64,000 bases of DNA from Ulvibacter algarum (GTDB taxonomy: Bacteria; Bacteroidota; Bacteroidia; Flavobacteriales; Flavobacteriaceae), in assembly GCA_947488905.1 (NCBI GenBank), contig CANLBJ010000010.1, positions 1 to 64,000 of the forward strand. The letters run 5' to 3'. The notes under the pieces are model-generated. The model ran no database searches. It had not been told where the DNA came from and saw only the letters and a list, made by a program, of their open reading frames with translations. Of this stretch, positions 18,067-27,172 are shown in pieces. How positions within the stretch are numbered: position 1 is the stretch's first letter; the number at the start of each line of letters is the position of its first letter. Both the position numbers and the translations under genes were made by a program.

Positions 18067-19365
18067 TTATTTTAATAAAAAAGTCTTTAACTCTCTGTAT
18101 TCAAAAATACGCTCTGCTTTCTTTTCTTTCTTTATTATTTGTAAAATACTTTCTGGAATTATCACGGCCTCTTTAATCGCTTCTGGTAATACATCTAAAA
18201 ATTTTACAGGGTGAGCGGTTTCTAAAAACACACCCACAATATCTTTTTTAGTTGAAAGGTATTTTACTAAAGCCGCATAGCCTATTGCTCCATGAGGATC
18301 AGAAATATAGTCGTACTCATTAAACAAAGCTAACATTGACGCTCTTGTTTCATTATCTGTAAAACTATAACCAGTAAGGTTTAATCGTAATTTTGCAATA
18401 TCCCGATTATATATTTCTTGTATGCGAATAAAATTACTAGGATCACCTACATCCATTGCATTACTAATGGTTGCTACACTTGGCTTTGCCACATAATCTC
18501 CCGCTTCTAAATAATGAGGGACGGTGTTGTTTGCGTTGGTCCCTGTTACAAAATGTTTTACCGGCAGTCCCATTTTCTGCGCCATCATCCCTGCGCAGAT
18601 ATTTCCGTAGTTACCACTTGGGACACTAAACACTATGTCTTTGTTAATGTGCTTTAAGGTTTTATATGTAAAAAAATAGTAAAACATTTGTGGCAGCCAC
18701 CTCGCAACGTTTATAGAATTTGCAGACGTTAAATTACGCTTACCTTTAAAATCACCGTCTAAAAAAGCTTGTTTTACCATTGCTTGACAATCATCAAAGG
18801 TACCCTCCACTTCTATGGCTGTAATATTTTTACCCATTGTTGTCAATTGCTTTTCTTGTATATCACTCACCTTACCACTAGGATACAAAATAACCACCTC
18901 AACACCTGGCACATTATAAAAACCGCTAGCAACAGCACCTCCCGTATCTCCAGAAGTTGCCACTAAAACAGTTACTCCTTCTTGTTGAGCATCTTGATTA
19001 TTAAAATACCCAAGACAACGTGCCATAAAACGAGCCCCCACATCTTTAAATGCTAAAGTTGGGCCGTGATACAACTCTAATGCAAACACATCCTTTTTTA
19101 CCTCAACTAATGGAAAATCAAAATTAAGCACATCTGCTAAAATCTCTTTTAAATCTTGTTCAGGAATATCATTGCCTACATAGCTTTCAATGACTTTAAA
19201 AGCAATCTCTACATTACTCATTTCTGAAATAGCATCAAAAAAAGTATTGTCAAGTTTTAAAATTTCAGAAGGAAAATAAAGCCCTTTATCTGGTGCTAAT
19301 CCTTTTATTACGGCTTCTTTAAAACTTACGTTTGGAGCCTGCTTATTTAAACTGTAATACTGCAT
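18067..19365 (-). CDS. thrC: Threonine synthase
   Basis: A PLP enzyme converting O-phosphohomoserine to L-threonine, the last step of the pathway. The N terminus QYYSLNKQAPNVSFKEAV and the segment LAFKDVGARFMARCLG, which holds the PLP-binding lysine, are characteristic. VATSGDTGGAVASG and VPSGNYGNICAG are the phosphate- and PLP-binding loops. I chose the ATG at 19365 (432 residues), 4 bp after the thrB stop. An in-frame ATG at 19386 adds seven unusual residues and would overlap thrB. Confidence 0.95.
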   Translation of the reverse strand: MQYYSLNKQAPNVSFKEAVIKGLAPDKGLYFPSEILKLDNTFFDAISEMSNVEIAFKVIESYVGNDIPEQDLKEILADVLNFDFPLVEVKKDVFALELYHGPTLAFKDVGARFMARCLGYFNNQDAQQEGVTVLVATSGDTGGAVASGFYNVPGVEVVILYPSGKVSDIQEKQLTTMGKNITAIEVEGTFDDCQAMVKQAFLDGDFKGKRNLTSANSINVARWLPQMFYYFFTYKTLKHINKDIVFSVPSGNYGNICAGMMAQKMGLPVKHFVTGTNANNTVPHYLEAGDYVAKPSVATISNAMDVGDPSNFIRIQEIYNRDIAKLRLNLTGYSFTDNETRASMLALFNEYDYISDPHGAIGYAALVKYLSTKKDIVGVFLETAHPVKFLDVLPEAIKEAVIIPESILQIIKKEKKAERIFEYRELKTFLLK

Positions 19366-19369
19366 ATTG

Positions 19370-20290
19370 TTAGATTTTGCGAACACCTTGGGTTCCTATT
19401 TTTGACACATAAGTTGTAAACTCAATGCCTTTATTTGTATATGTTTTTTTAAATGATTCTGCCACACTTTTTGCTTGCGCCTCACCTTTAGACAGTGCAA
19501 AAATAGAAGGTCCAGAACCAGAAATACCTACCGCTAATGCGCCATCTGCAAGAGCAGCTTTCTTAACAGCATCAAAATGAGGAATCATCTTTTTACGTAC
19601 CGGCTCTATAATATGATCAACTACAGAACGCCCTATCAAATTATAATCTGAAGTATGCAAACCGCTAATTAGCCCGCCCACATTAGACCATTGTGCCACC
19701 GCCATTTTTAATGGAATATCTTTAGGTAATATGGCACGACCTTCTTCTGTTCTCAATTCTATTTGAGGATGTAAAACAGAAACATATAATTCTGTTGGTG
19801 TTGGTATAGAAACAATATCTAATGGCTCATAATTACAAATCAGCACAAAGCCACCAAAAATGACTCCCGCTACATTGTCTGCAATCTGCGAACCACAAGC
19901 AACTTCTTCACCGAGCATCGCAAATTTTGTGAGTTGCGTTTTATTATATGGTCTACCCAACAACTCATTGATAGCATAAGCTGCTCCAGCACTGCTGGCT
20001 GCACTACTGCCTAAACCACTACCCGGTTTGTAGTTTTTTATAATCTCAATCTCTACACCAAACGTTGCATTGCTATCTTTTAACATTGCATCTGCTACAA
20101 AACTTGCTGCGTTTTTTTGTGTTTCAAAAGGTAACTTTGCGCCTTCTATTTTAGAAATAGAAACCTTACCGCTATCATTTTTAGTGAAGAGCATATCATC
20201 GCCCAAATCTTCTAGTGCAAAAGCCATCGCATCAAAACCGCAAGACACATTAGCCACTGTGGCTGGCGCAAATATTTTTATCTTATTCAT
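19370..20290 (-). CDS. thrB: Homoserine kinase
   Basis: A GHMP-family kinase phosphorylating homoserine with ATP to feed threonine synthase. The 306-residue protein shows the GHMP ATP loop PGSGLGSSAASSAGAAYA and the C-terminal GISGSGPSIFAL motif. Its start codon overlaps the thrA stop (TAATG at 20288-20292), implying translational coupling, and thrC follows immediately. Both proteins share the operon governed by the upstream threonine attenuator. Confidence 0.95.
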   Translation of the reverse strand: MNKIKIFAPATVANVSCGFDAMAFALEDLGDDMLFTKNDSGKVSISKIEGAKLPFETQKNAASFVADAMLKDSNATFGVEIEIIKNYKPGSGLGSSAASSAGAAYAINELLGRPYNKTQLTKFAMLGEEVACGSQIADNVAGVIFGGFVLICNYEPLDIVSIPTPTELYVSVLHPQIELRTEEGRAILPKDIPLKMAVAQWSNVGGLISGLHTSDYNLIGRSVVDHIIEPVRKKMIPHFDAVKKAALADGALAVGISGSGPSIFALSKGEAQAKSVAESFKKTYTNKGIEFTTYVSKIGTQGVRKI

Positions 20291-22728
20291 TATTGATTTT
20301 TTAAACTAATAATATCTCCAAACAACCCTGATGCCGTCACATCTGCTCCCGCACCTGCGCCTTTAATAATTAAAGGCTGATCTACGTAGCGATTTGTGTA
20401 AAATAACACAATATTATCTTTTCCTTCCAGATTATAAAATGGATGATCTGCAGGTATTTCTTGTAAACCTACACTTGCTTTTCCATCCTTAAATGAAGCT
20501 ACATATTTTAATCTACTGTTATTTTCTGATGCCTTTTTATAGAGTGCTTCATAATGTGATGCATCTGTTTTTAGAGTTTCTAAAAAATCTGGTACCGAAT
20601 CTGCTTTATTACCAGAAACAGACAAAAATGTGTTATTAACTATAGCATCCATTTCTATCTCATAACCGCTTTCTCTTGCAAGAATCACAATCTTTCTTGC
20701 AACATCTACTCCACTTAAATCTATGCGAGGGTCTGGCTCTGTGTACCCTTCTTCTTGAGCCTGTAATACCACATCATAAAATGAGTGCTTGCTATCAAAA
20801 TTATTAAATACAAAGTTTAAACTCCCAGAAAGGACAGCTTGTATTTCGTTGACTTTATCACCAGAGTTGATAAGATTATTTAATGTATTTATTACCGGTA
20901 GTCCTGCACCCACATTTGTTTCAAATAAAAATGGCGCGTGGTATTTTTTAGACAAATCTTTCAATTCCTTATAATTTCCGAAGTTATCTGAACAGGCAAT
21001 TTTATTACACGCCACAACCGCGATACTCTCTTTTAAATAACGGCCATAGCTATTTGCCACACTTGCATTTGCAGTGATATCTACAAAAACACTGTTAGGC
21101 AAATTGAGTTGACATATGCTATTAAACCAAGCATCATCTTTATTTGATTCTCCATTTTCTATTTGTTCTTGCCAGTTATTAAGATTAATACCCGCTGTAT
21201 TAAACACCATTTTACGAGAATTACTTAAGCCCACCACGTGTATCTGCAACATCAAATGATCTATTAGATATTTCTGCTGTTGTGCAATCTGTGCCAACAA
21301 TCTAGCCCCCACATTACCTACACCCACAACAAAAAGATGAATGGTTTTAATCTGCTTTTCAAAAAACCTATAATGCAATACGCTAAGCGCTTTATCAACA
21401 TCTTTTTGTGCGATTACTGCAGAAATATTACGCTCTGAGGCACCTTGTGCAATGGCACGAATATTTACATTATTATTACCCAAAGCGCTAAACATATCGC
21501 CACTAATACCTTGATGATTTTTCATGCCATCACCAATAACTGCAATTACAGAAAGATTTTCTTCTATAATTGTGGGCTGCAATTCTGCACTAGAAATTTC
21601 ATATTTAAACATTTTATCTATTGCAGCTGCAGCCTGTTTGCTATCTGCAGCATCTACGGCAACACAAATAGAATGCTCAGAAGAGGCTTGTGTTATTAAT
21701 ACAATATTGACCTGTTTTGAAGCTAATGCCTCAAAAAGTCTTTTTGAAATCCCTGGAATTCCCACCATTCCGTTGCCTTCTATGGTTAGCAATGCAATAT
21801 CGCCTAGATGAGTAATTCCCTTTACAGGGTTTTGATTAGCAACGCTATTATTTGAAATTTTTGTTCCAGGATCTGCCGGACTAAAAGTGTTTTTAATTAT
21901 AATAGGAATACCCTTTTGCATCACAGGTCTTATTGTGGGTGGGTACAACACTTTTGCCCCAAAATGAGACAACTCCATAGCTTCGTGATAAGAAATTTCT
22001 GGAATCGCAAATGCCTGAGGCACCAACCTTGGGTTTGCTGTAAACATACCGCTTACGTCTGTCCATATTTCTAGCGCCTCTGCCTCAAGTGCTGCCGCAA
22101 TAATTGCAGCTGTATAATCTGACCCTCCTCTACCCAAAGTAGTCGTATCTCCCGCCATTGTGCTCGCTATAAAACCAGGCATAATGGTTAATTGTGCTTT
22201 TTCACTTCGGAAATATTCTTGAATCAAGCTATTTGATGTAGGTTGTAAAACTTCTGCTTGCGTAAAGTGATTGTCTGTTTTTAGCAACTCACGACTATCT
22301 TTAAATGTTACAGAAATATTCTGGTTGTTTGATATTTCAGAAATAATAAAAGCAGAAAGTAGCTCTCCATAACTCAAAACCTTATCTCTAGTTTTACCCG
22401 AAAACTCATTGATTAAATAAACACCTTGCAAGATATTTTTTAGCTCATCTAATAATCTATTGATATAATCTATTGAAGTTGAATCAAGATTTAAATCACT
22501 TGCTGTTATCATGTGACGCTTCCCTATTTTTTTCCAGGTTTTAATATAGGTCTCTTCTTTTCTATTAGCTTGCTCGCCCGCTTTTTGCAATAAATCTGTC
22601 ACTCCTCCTAATGCAGAAACCACAACAATTATCTTGTTATTTATTGACGTATTTAAGGCAATACCCCAAACTTTTTTAATACTCTCTGCTGTTGCAACAG
22701 AGCTCCCTCCAAATTTTAAAACCTTCAT
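20290..22728 (-). CDS. thrA: Bifunctional aspartate kinase / homoserine dehydrogenase
   Basis: Catalyses the first and third steps from aspartate to threonine. The 812 residues start with the aspartokinase motif MKVLKFGGSSVA and include TLGRGGSDYTAAIIAAAL. Central ACT regulatory domains follow (VIAVIGDGMKNHQGISG and neighbours), which usually give feedback by threonine. The homoserine dehydrogenase half has the nucleotide-binding VVGVGNVGARLLAQ, the ETNVGAGLPVINTLNNL segment, and GYTEPDPRIDLSGVDVARK. The ATG at 22728 follows the attenuator terminator by about 17 nt. A second, stand-alone homoserine dehydrogenase lies at 22980-24119. Confidence 0.97.
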   Translation of the reverse strand: MKVLKFGGSSVATAESIKKVWGIALNTSINNKIIVVVSALGGVTDLLQKAGEQANRKEETYIKTWKKIGKRHMITASDLNLDSTSIDYINRLLDELKNILQGVYLINEFSGKTRDKVLSYGELLSAFIISEISNNQNISVTFKDSRELLKTDNHFTQAEVLQPTSNSLIQEYFRSEKAQLTIMPGFIASTMAGDTTTLGRGGSDYTAAIIAAALEAEALEIWTDVSGMFTANPRLVPQAFAIPEISYHEAMELSHFGAKVLYPPTIRPVMQKGIPIIIKNTFSPADPGTKISNNSVANQNPVKGITHLGDIALLTIEGNGMVGIPGISKRLFEALASKQVNIVLITQASSEHSICVAVDAADSKQAAAAIDKMFKYEISSAELQPTIIEENLSVIAVIGDGMKNHQGISGDMFSALGNNNVNIRAIAQGASERNISAVIAQKDVDKALSVLHYRFFEKQIKTIHLFVVGVGNVGARLLAQIAQQQKYLIDHLMLQIHVVGLSNSRKMVFNTAGINLNNWQEQIENGESNKDDAWFNSICQLNLPNSVFVDITANASVANSYGRYLKESIAVVACNKIACSDNFGNYKELKDLSKKYHAPFLFETNVGAGLPVINTLNNLINSGDKVNEIQAVLSGSLNFVFNNFDSKHSFYDVVLQAQEEGYTEPDPRIDLSGVDVARKIVILARESGYEIEMDAIVNNTFLSVSGNKADSVPDFLETLKTDASHYEALYKKASENNSRLKYVASFKDGKASVGLQEIPADHPFYNLEGKDNIVLFYTNRYVDQPLIIKGAGAGADVTASGLFGDIISLKNQ

Positions 22729-22745
22729 ATATTTAATTTTTGCGC

Positions 22746-22775
22746 AAAAAAAAACCTTTCTAAAAAAGAAAGGTT
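22746..22775 (-). terminator. Attenuator terminator in the thr leader
   Basis: On the minus strand AACCTTTC (22768-22775) pairs with GAAAGGTT (22753-22760) and runs into a tract of nine T, just upstream of thrA. The upstream strand can instead pair with GAGGGGTT (22798-22805), an antiterminator, which in turn competes with pairing to the threonine codons of the leader peptide. Confidence 0.85.
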
Positions 22776-22806
22776 ACATATCTAAAAGACAACAAACAAC
22801 CCCTCC

Positions 22807-22854
22807 CTAAATAGGAACTGTGGTATTTGTTGATGTTGTAAAGTTGTTTTGCAT
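22807..22854 (-). CDS. thrL: Threonine-rich leader peptide of the thr operon
   Basis: A 15-codon reading frame starting with ATG at 22854 and ending with TAG encodes MQNNFTTSTNTTVPI, five threonines in fifteen residues clustered at positions 6-12. It sits between the presumed promoter and a terminator hairpin upstream of thrA, the layout of the enterobacterial thr leader. Ribosome stalling at the Thr codons when threonyl-tRNA is scarce would free segment 22798-22805 to block the terminator. The peptide has no role beyond its translation. The gene symbol is by analogy. Confidence 0.75.
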   Translation of the reverse strand: MQNNFTTSTNTTVPI

Positions 22855-22979
22855 TGTGATGTAAATATATAAAAGTATTTGGTTTTTGCTAATAATCCCT
22901 TCGCAAATTCTTGAGACCAACTTTAAATACAAATTCAAAAAAAGGCACCCGTCTAAAAAAAAATGATGGTAATGATATT

Positions 22980-24119
22980 TTATCTTATCTGCTCACTCAA
23001 CCTCAATATATCTCCAAAAACACCTCTCGCGGTAACCTCTGCACCTGCACCAGCACCTTGAATCACAATAGGGTTTTTAACATAATTATCTGTGTATACC
23101 TCAAATATAGTATCACTCCCTTTTAACTGACCAATGGTAGAATCTTTAGAAACCTCTACCAACCTTACGGCTAATTTTGCACCATTGTTTTTAGATAAAT
23201 CACCAGACAACTCTGCCACATACCTAAGCACATTATCTTTGCGGCAATTTTTTTTCTTAATTTGATAAGGAACATCAAGTTGATTTATAGACGTTAAAAA
23301 ATCTTCTTTTGAGCTTAATCTTAAACTTTTTGGCACTAGATTTTCAACTTTCACATCTTCTAGTTCGTTATGTAAATCTAATTCTCTTGCCAGAATTAAT
23401 AATTTTCTTGCTACATCGTTTCCATTTAAATCTTCTCTTGGGTCTGGCTCTGTGTATCCTTTTCTTATGGCCCTGCTTAGCACTTCACTAAAAGGTAAAT
23501 TGCCGTTACTGTACGTATTAAATATATAGCTTAGTGAACCAGAGAAAACACCTTTAATTTTTGTGATATTCTCACCACTTGCATGTAGCAGAGCAATAGT
23601 ATCTATTAAAGGTAAACCTGCCCCAACATTAGTCTCATATAAGTATTTTTTATTATTTGCCTTGAGGGTAGCTCTCAAGTTTTTATAGAAATCTAGAGAT
23701 TGTGTGTTCCCTTTTTTGTTTGAAGACACTAAATGAAACCCTGCTTCTACTAGCTTATTATATGCATAAACAACGGCATCATCTGCTGTATTATCTATTG
23801 CTATAAGGTTATCAAAGTCATGGTCTTTTACATAATCTAAAATTGACTGTACCGAGTCTTTAGTTGATACAGCCTTTTTACTTGACTGCCAGTTTTCATC
23901 TACACCTTCTGGAGCTAAAAGTACTTTTGTTGTATTTGTGACAGCAATAATTTTCACTATTAAATCTCTACGGTGTAAAAGTGATTCTTGCTTCTTTAAT
24001 ATTTGTGTGATTAAAGCCCCACCAACTAAACCGTGACCAAAAATGACCAAGTTAATCTCAGTTTTTTTTAATGAATCTAAATTTATTTTTTTTTGTTTAA
24101 TTTCTATACTTGCACTCAT
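22980..24119 (-). CDS. Stand-alone homoserine dehydrogenase, methionine branch
   Basis: Reduces aspartate semialdehyde to homoserine. About 379 residues hold the dinucleotide-binding segment LVIFGHGLVGGALITQ, the ETNVGAGLPLIDTIALL segment and GYTEPDPREDLNGNDVARK, closely paralleling the C-terminal half of ThrA but without its kinase and ACT domains. The ATG at 24119 overlaps the metX TGA (ATGA), implying coupling, so I prefer it to the ATG at 24125. It is last in the metY-osmC-metX operon behind a SAM-I riboswitch, so it probably feeds methionine synthesis and escapes threonine control. Confidence 0.92.
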   Translation of the reverse strand: MSASIEIKQKKINLDSLKKTEINLVIFGHGLVGGALITQILKKQESLLHRRDLIVKIIAVTNTTKVLLAPEGVDENWQSSKKAVSTKDSVQSILDYVKDHDFDNLIAIDNTADDAVVYAYNKLVEAGFHLVSSNKKGNTQSLDFYKNLRATLKANNKKYLYETNVGAGLPLIDTIALLHASGENITKIKGVFSGSLSYIFNTYSNGNLPFSEVLSRAIRKGYTEPDPREDLNGNDVARKLLILARELDLHNELEDVKVENLVPKSLRLSSKEDFLTSINQLDVPYQIKKKNCRKDNVLRYVAELSGDLSKNNGAKLAVRLVEVSKDSTIGQLKGSDTIFEVYTDNYVKNPIVIQGAGAGAEVTARGVFGDILRLSEQIR

Positions 24120-25135
24120 AAACATCTTTTTAAATAATAGTTTTCTTTTTCATTTAAAGCCTCATCCTTTTTTTGAAAGATAGGCCTAAGTATTTTTGAC
24201 AATTGATCAAACTCTATTAAAAAAGCATCGTGCCCGTGAATAGATTTAATCTCGTTAATGGTAACATTGTCTTTAATTGTGATTAAGTCTGCGTATGTTT
24301 TCCAATTCTCTTCTGTCTTAAAAAATAAATCTGAATTAATCGTAACTATATGAATGTTAGAAGAAATTTTTGATGCTACTTTAATAAAACCAGCTCTTCC
24401 TCTTGTAATATCTACAGTTCTCAATATTTGATTCATCAGTTTATAAGCTGATAGTTGAAACCTATCATTCAAAGAATTACCATGATAATTGAGCCAACTC
24501 TCTACTTTAAACACATCTGTTTCCTCTTGTGCTCTTTTAAATTTTTGAGTAAAGGACTCTGGTGTTCTATATAAAGTCATTGCGTGTAGCCTAGCATCAA
24601 ATAATGGATTTACTGAGTTATTTAAAATACTATCTTGTATATGACAATTAGCAAGTAGCCAGTCTGTAGATTTCCAGTCTGTAGCCACAGGAATTAAATT
24701 CTCTATAAAACTAGATTTAATAGCAGCCATCTCCCAGGCAACACCCCCTCCAGTAGAACCGCCTATAACAGCAAAAAGTACATCTACTTTTAATTGCTCT
24801 AATCCTAATAAAAACAGTTTTGCAATATCTCTCGCAGTAAAATCTTTATAATTATCAATGGTGTTTTCTGGCTTTTCATCAAAACCATTTCCTGGCACAT
24901 TAAAAGCTAAAATGGTATACCTCTCAGTATCGATACATTTTCCTTTTCCAATAAGATCATTCCACCAACCAGAAACCCCAATTACGTTTGAATTTGCAGT
25001 GAGGGCGTGATTTACTAGTACGATGGGCGCATCACCTAAGGGTTTACCAAAAGTTTGGTAAGACAACGTAATGTTTGTTGCCTTACCACTTTCGGTGCTG
25101 TATTGTGGTAATTTTATGTACTGCAATTGTTTCAT
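24116..25135 (-). CDS. metX: Homoserine O-acetyltransferase-like alpha/beta hydrolase
   Basis: MetX activates homoserine by acylation for sulfhydrylation by MetY. The 339-residue protein has an alpha/beta-hydrolase layout with the nucleophile elbow AVIGGSTGGGVAWEMAA (Ser near residue 133), an acid in the TINSDLFF segment and the catalytic His in SIHGHDAFLIE, which matches the MetX GHDAFL signature. The early ALTANSNVIG segment also fits. The elbow is GGSTGG rather than the usual GGSMGG, so acyl donor and substrate are inferred. Context between metY and homoserine dehydrogenase under a SAM riboswitch supports the role. Confidence 0.88.
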   Translation of the reverse strand: MKQLQYIKLPQYSTESGKATNITLSYQTFGKPLGDAPIVLVNHALTANSNVIGVSGWWNDLIGKGKCIDTERYTILAFNVPGNGFDEKPENTIDNYKDFTARDIAKLFLLGLEQLKVDVLFAVIGGSTGGGVAWEMAAIKSSFIENLIPVATDWKSTDWLLANCHIQDSILNNSVNPLFDARLHAMTLYRTPESFTQKFKRAQEETDVFKVESWLNYHGNSLNDRFQLSAYKLMNQILRTVDITRGRAGFIKVASKISSNIHIVTINSDLFFKTEENWKTYADLITIKDNVTINEIKSIHGHDAFLIEFDQLSKILRPIFQKKDEALNEKENYYLKRCL

Positions 25136-25144
25136 TATAGAATC

Positions 25145-25597
25145 TTAATTAAAACTATATTGTTTTTCTAATGCAACTTTAACGGGTGTACTATTTTGAA
25201 GGTTATCTTTTACTGGACAACGTTTTTCTACAATTTGCAACCACTCCGCTAGAGTTTCTACATTTGCGTCAGTTTCAGGAATAAGATTAAGACTAATAGA
25301 CTTAAAACCTGCTCTCTCTTCATAAGAAGTACCTAAAAGTCGCTGAGGGTTTAACTCACCAGAGACCTCAATCTTCAAATTCTTAATTATAAAACCTAAT
25401 TCTTTTGCAACTAGGTGCCCCACAACATTAATGCAACCCGCAAATCCAGCGAGTATATATTCAACTGGGTTTGCGCTTACATCTGTACCTCCAAAACTTT
25501 CTGGCTCATCAACTACTATTGAAAACTGCCTTGCTTTTCCTGTAAATTGTGTTGCAGAAGAACTCTCTCCTGCAACTGTAAATTTTAAATCACTCAT
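25145..25597 (-). CDS. OsmC family protein in the met operon
   Basis: A 150-residue OsmC-fold protein with the two redox cysteines in AGFAGCINVVGHL (near residue 55) and KRCPVKDNL (near 131). It lies 31 bp after metY and 9 bp before metX, inside an operon controlled by SAM. This is a diverged relative of the OsmC at the end of the thr operon rather than a recent duplicate. Its role next to O-acetylhomoserine sulfhydrylation is unknown; handling of reactive sulfur or hydroperoxides is one possibility. Confidence 0.88.
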   Translation of the reverse strand: MSDLKFTVAGESSSATQFTGKARQFSIVVDEPESFGGTDVSANPVEYILAGFAGCINVVGHLVAKELGFIIKNLKIEVSGELNPQRLLGTSYEERAGFKSISLNLIPETDANVETLAEWLQIVEKRCPVKDNLQNSTPVKVALEKQYSFN

Positions 25598-25628
25598 CGC
25601 TCTATTATATTTAATGATACACTAATTA

Positions 25629-26921
25629 CTACTGAAGCACTTTTTGCTTAACAACAACAAAAGCCTCTTTTAAATCAGATTTTAAATCTTCAATATTTTC
25701 AATACCAACAGATAATCTAATTAGATCTTTAGTTACCCCTGTCGCCTCTTGCGCCTCATCACTTAGTTGCTGGTGCGTTGTACTTGCAGGATGTATAATA
25801 AGTGATTTTGTATCCCCTATATTAGCCAGTAATGAAAACAGTTTTGTAGTATCTGCAATAGTTTTTGCGGCATCATAACCACCTTCAACCCCAAAAGTGA
25901 CCACACCACTTTGTCCTTCTGGCAAGTATTTTTCGGCAAGTTTTTTATAGGCGCTGGTTTCTAAGCCTGGATAATTAACCCAAGTAACTTCTGGTTGTTC
26001 TTGCAACCACTTTGCGAGCTCTAAAGCGTTTTCACTATGTTTTTTAATTCGTAGTTCTAATGTCTCAAGACCTTGAATAATTTGAAACGCATTAAAAGGA
26101 CTCAGTGCACCACCATAATCTCTAAGTCCCTCGACTCTTACCTTTGCAATAAACGCAGCGGCTCCTATTGCTTCACTATACACTAAACCGTGATAACCAG
26201 CAGAAGGCTCTGTAAATTCAGGAAATTTTCCATTTGTCCAGTCAAAGTTTCCAGCATCAATGATAGCCCCACCTAAGGCAGTACCGTTTCCGTTAATGTA
26301 TTTTGTGAGTGAATGTATTACAATATCTGCCCCATACTCAATAGGGTTTAGCAAATAAGGAGTCGCCACCGTGTTATCAACTATAAAAGGTACTTTATAA
26401 GCCTTAGCTTCTTTTGAAATAGCTTCAAGGTCTAGCACATCTAACTTCGGGTTACCAAGAGATTCTACAAAAAAGGCTCGTGTGTTTTCTTGAGCAGCTT
26501 TGTTAAAATTCTCTGGATCTGAAGGGTCTACAAATGTGGTTGTTATACCGTGACGAGGTAGTGTAACACTAAGTAAATTATAGGTACCACCATACAAACT
26601 GCTAGAAGCTACTATGTGATCTCCGGCTTTTAACAAGGTTAATAATGTAGTAGAGATTGCCGCAGTACCAGAAGCTGTCACCACAGAGGCTATACCCCCT
26701 TCTAGTGCTGCAAGTCGCTGTTCTAAAATGTCGTTTGTTGGGTTGTTTAATCTAGTGTAAATAAAGCCAGGAACAGTTAAGTTAAATCTACCGGCTGCAT
26801 CATCAGAATCGTCAAAGACATATGCCGTAGATTGATAAATAGGTACAGCTCGTGTTCCTCCTGTTTGTTTTACATCGTGTCCTGCGTGCAACGCTTGGGT
26901 TGCAAATTTTTGTGTACTCAT
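25629..26921 (-). CDS. metY: O-acetylhomoserine aminocarboxypropyltransferase / sulfhydrylase
   Basis: A PLP enzyme making homocysteine from O-acylhomoserine and sulfide. The 430 residues show the Cys/Met-metabolism PLP fold: TRALHAG-like N terminus (ATQALHAGHD), YTRLNNPTNDILEQRLAALEGG, and the PLP lysine in IHSLTKYINGNGTALGG. The length and the ATLQ-type insertions fit MetY rather than MetB/MetC. It is the first gene of the operon and follows a SAM-I riboswitch, so high SAM should repress it. Confidence 0.94.
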   Translation of the reverse strand: MSTQKFATQALHAGHDVKQTGGTRAVPIYQSTAYVFDDSDDAAGRFNLTVPGFIYTRLNNPTNDILEQRLAALEGGIASVVTASGTAAISTTLLTLLKAGDHIVASSSLYGGTYNLLSVTLPRHGITTTFVDPSDPENFNKAAQENTRAFFVESLGNPKLDVLDLEAISKEAKAYKVPFIVDNTVATPYLLNPIEYGADIVIHSLTKYINGNGTALGGAIIDAGNFDWTNGKFPEFTEPSAGYHGLVYSEAIGAAAFIAKVRVEGLRDYGGALSPFNAFQIIQGLETLELRIKKHSENALELAKWLQEQPEVTWVNYPGLETSAYKKLAEKYLPEGQSGVVTFGVEGGYDAAKTIADTTKLFSLLANIGDTKSLIIHPASTTHQQLSDEAQEATGVTKDLIRLSVGIENIEDLKSDLKEAFVVVKQKVLQ

Positions 26922-27047
26922 TTTTCTAATTTTTAATTTGAGTTAATAAATAATTAAGTCAAAAGTCAAAATGCGCCTGTTAGCGTACTTCAATAGAAAA
27001 ATGTTATAAGAATAGACTACAACACCTTGTACAGGTATTGGGTTGTC

Positions 27048-27172
27048 GTTATCTATCGCAGATTTTTATAAAAATCATTGTAGAATGTAGCACCTTCTTG
27101 TATCCTATCGCTAGGGAGTACAAGGGTTGCTAAGGTATCAAAGGGTCTAATCCCTCCACCTTTCTTGATAAC
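27048..27172 (-). ncRNA. SAM-I (S-box) riboswitch upstream of metY
   Basis: The minus strand holds the S-box core AAAGGTGGAGGGATTAGACC followed by ACCTTAGCAACC and GAAGGTGCTACATTC. P1 is closed by GTTATC (27167-27172) and GATAAC (27048-27053). This binds S-adenosylmethionine. The 5' P1 region (27168-27176) could alternatively pair over 9 bp with 26999-27007, a possible switch. No strong T-tract terminator follows, so control may be translational. Confidence 0.93.
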
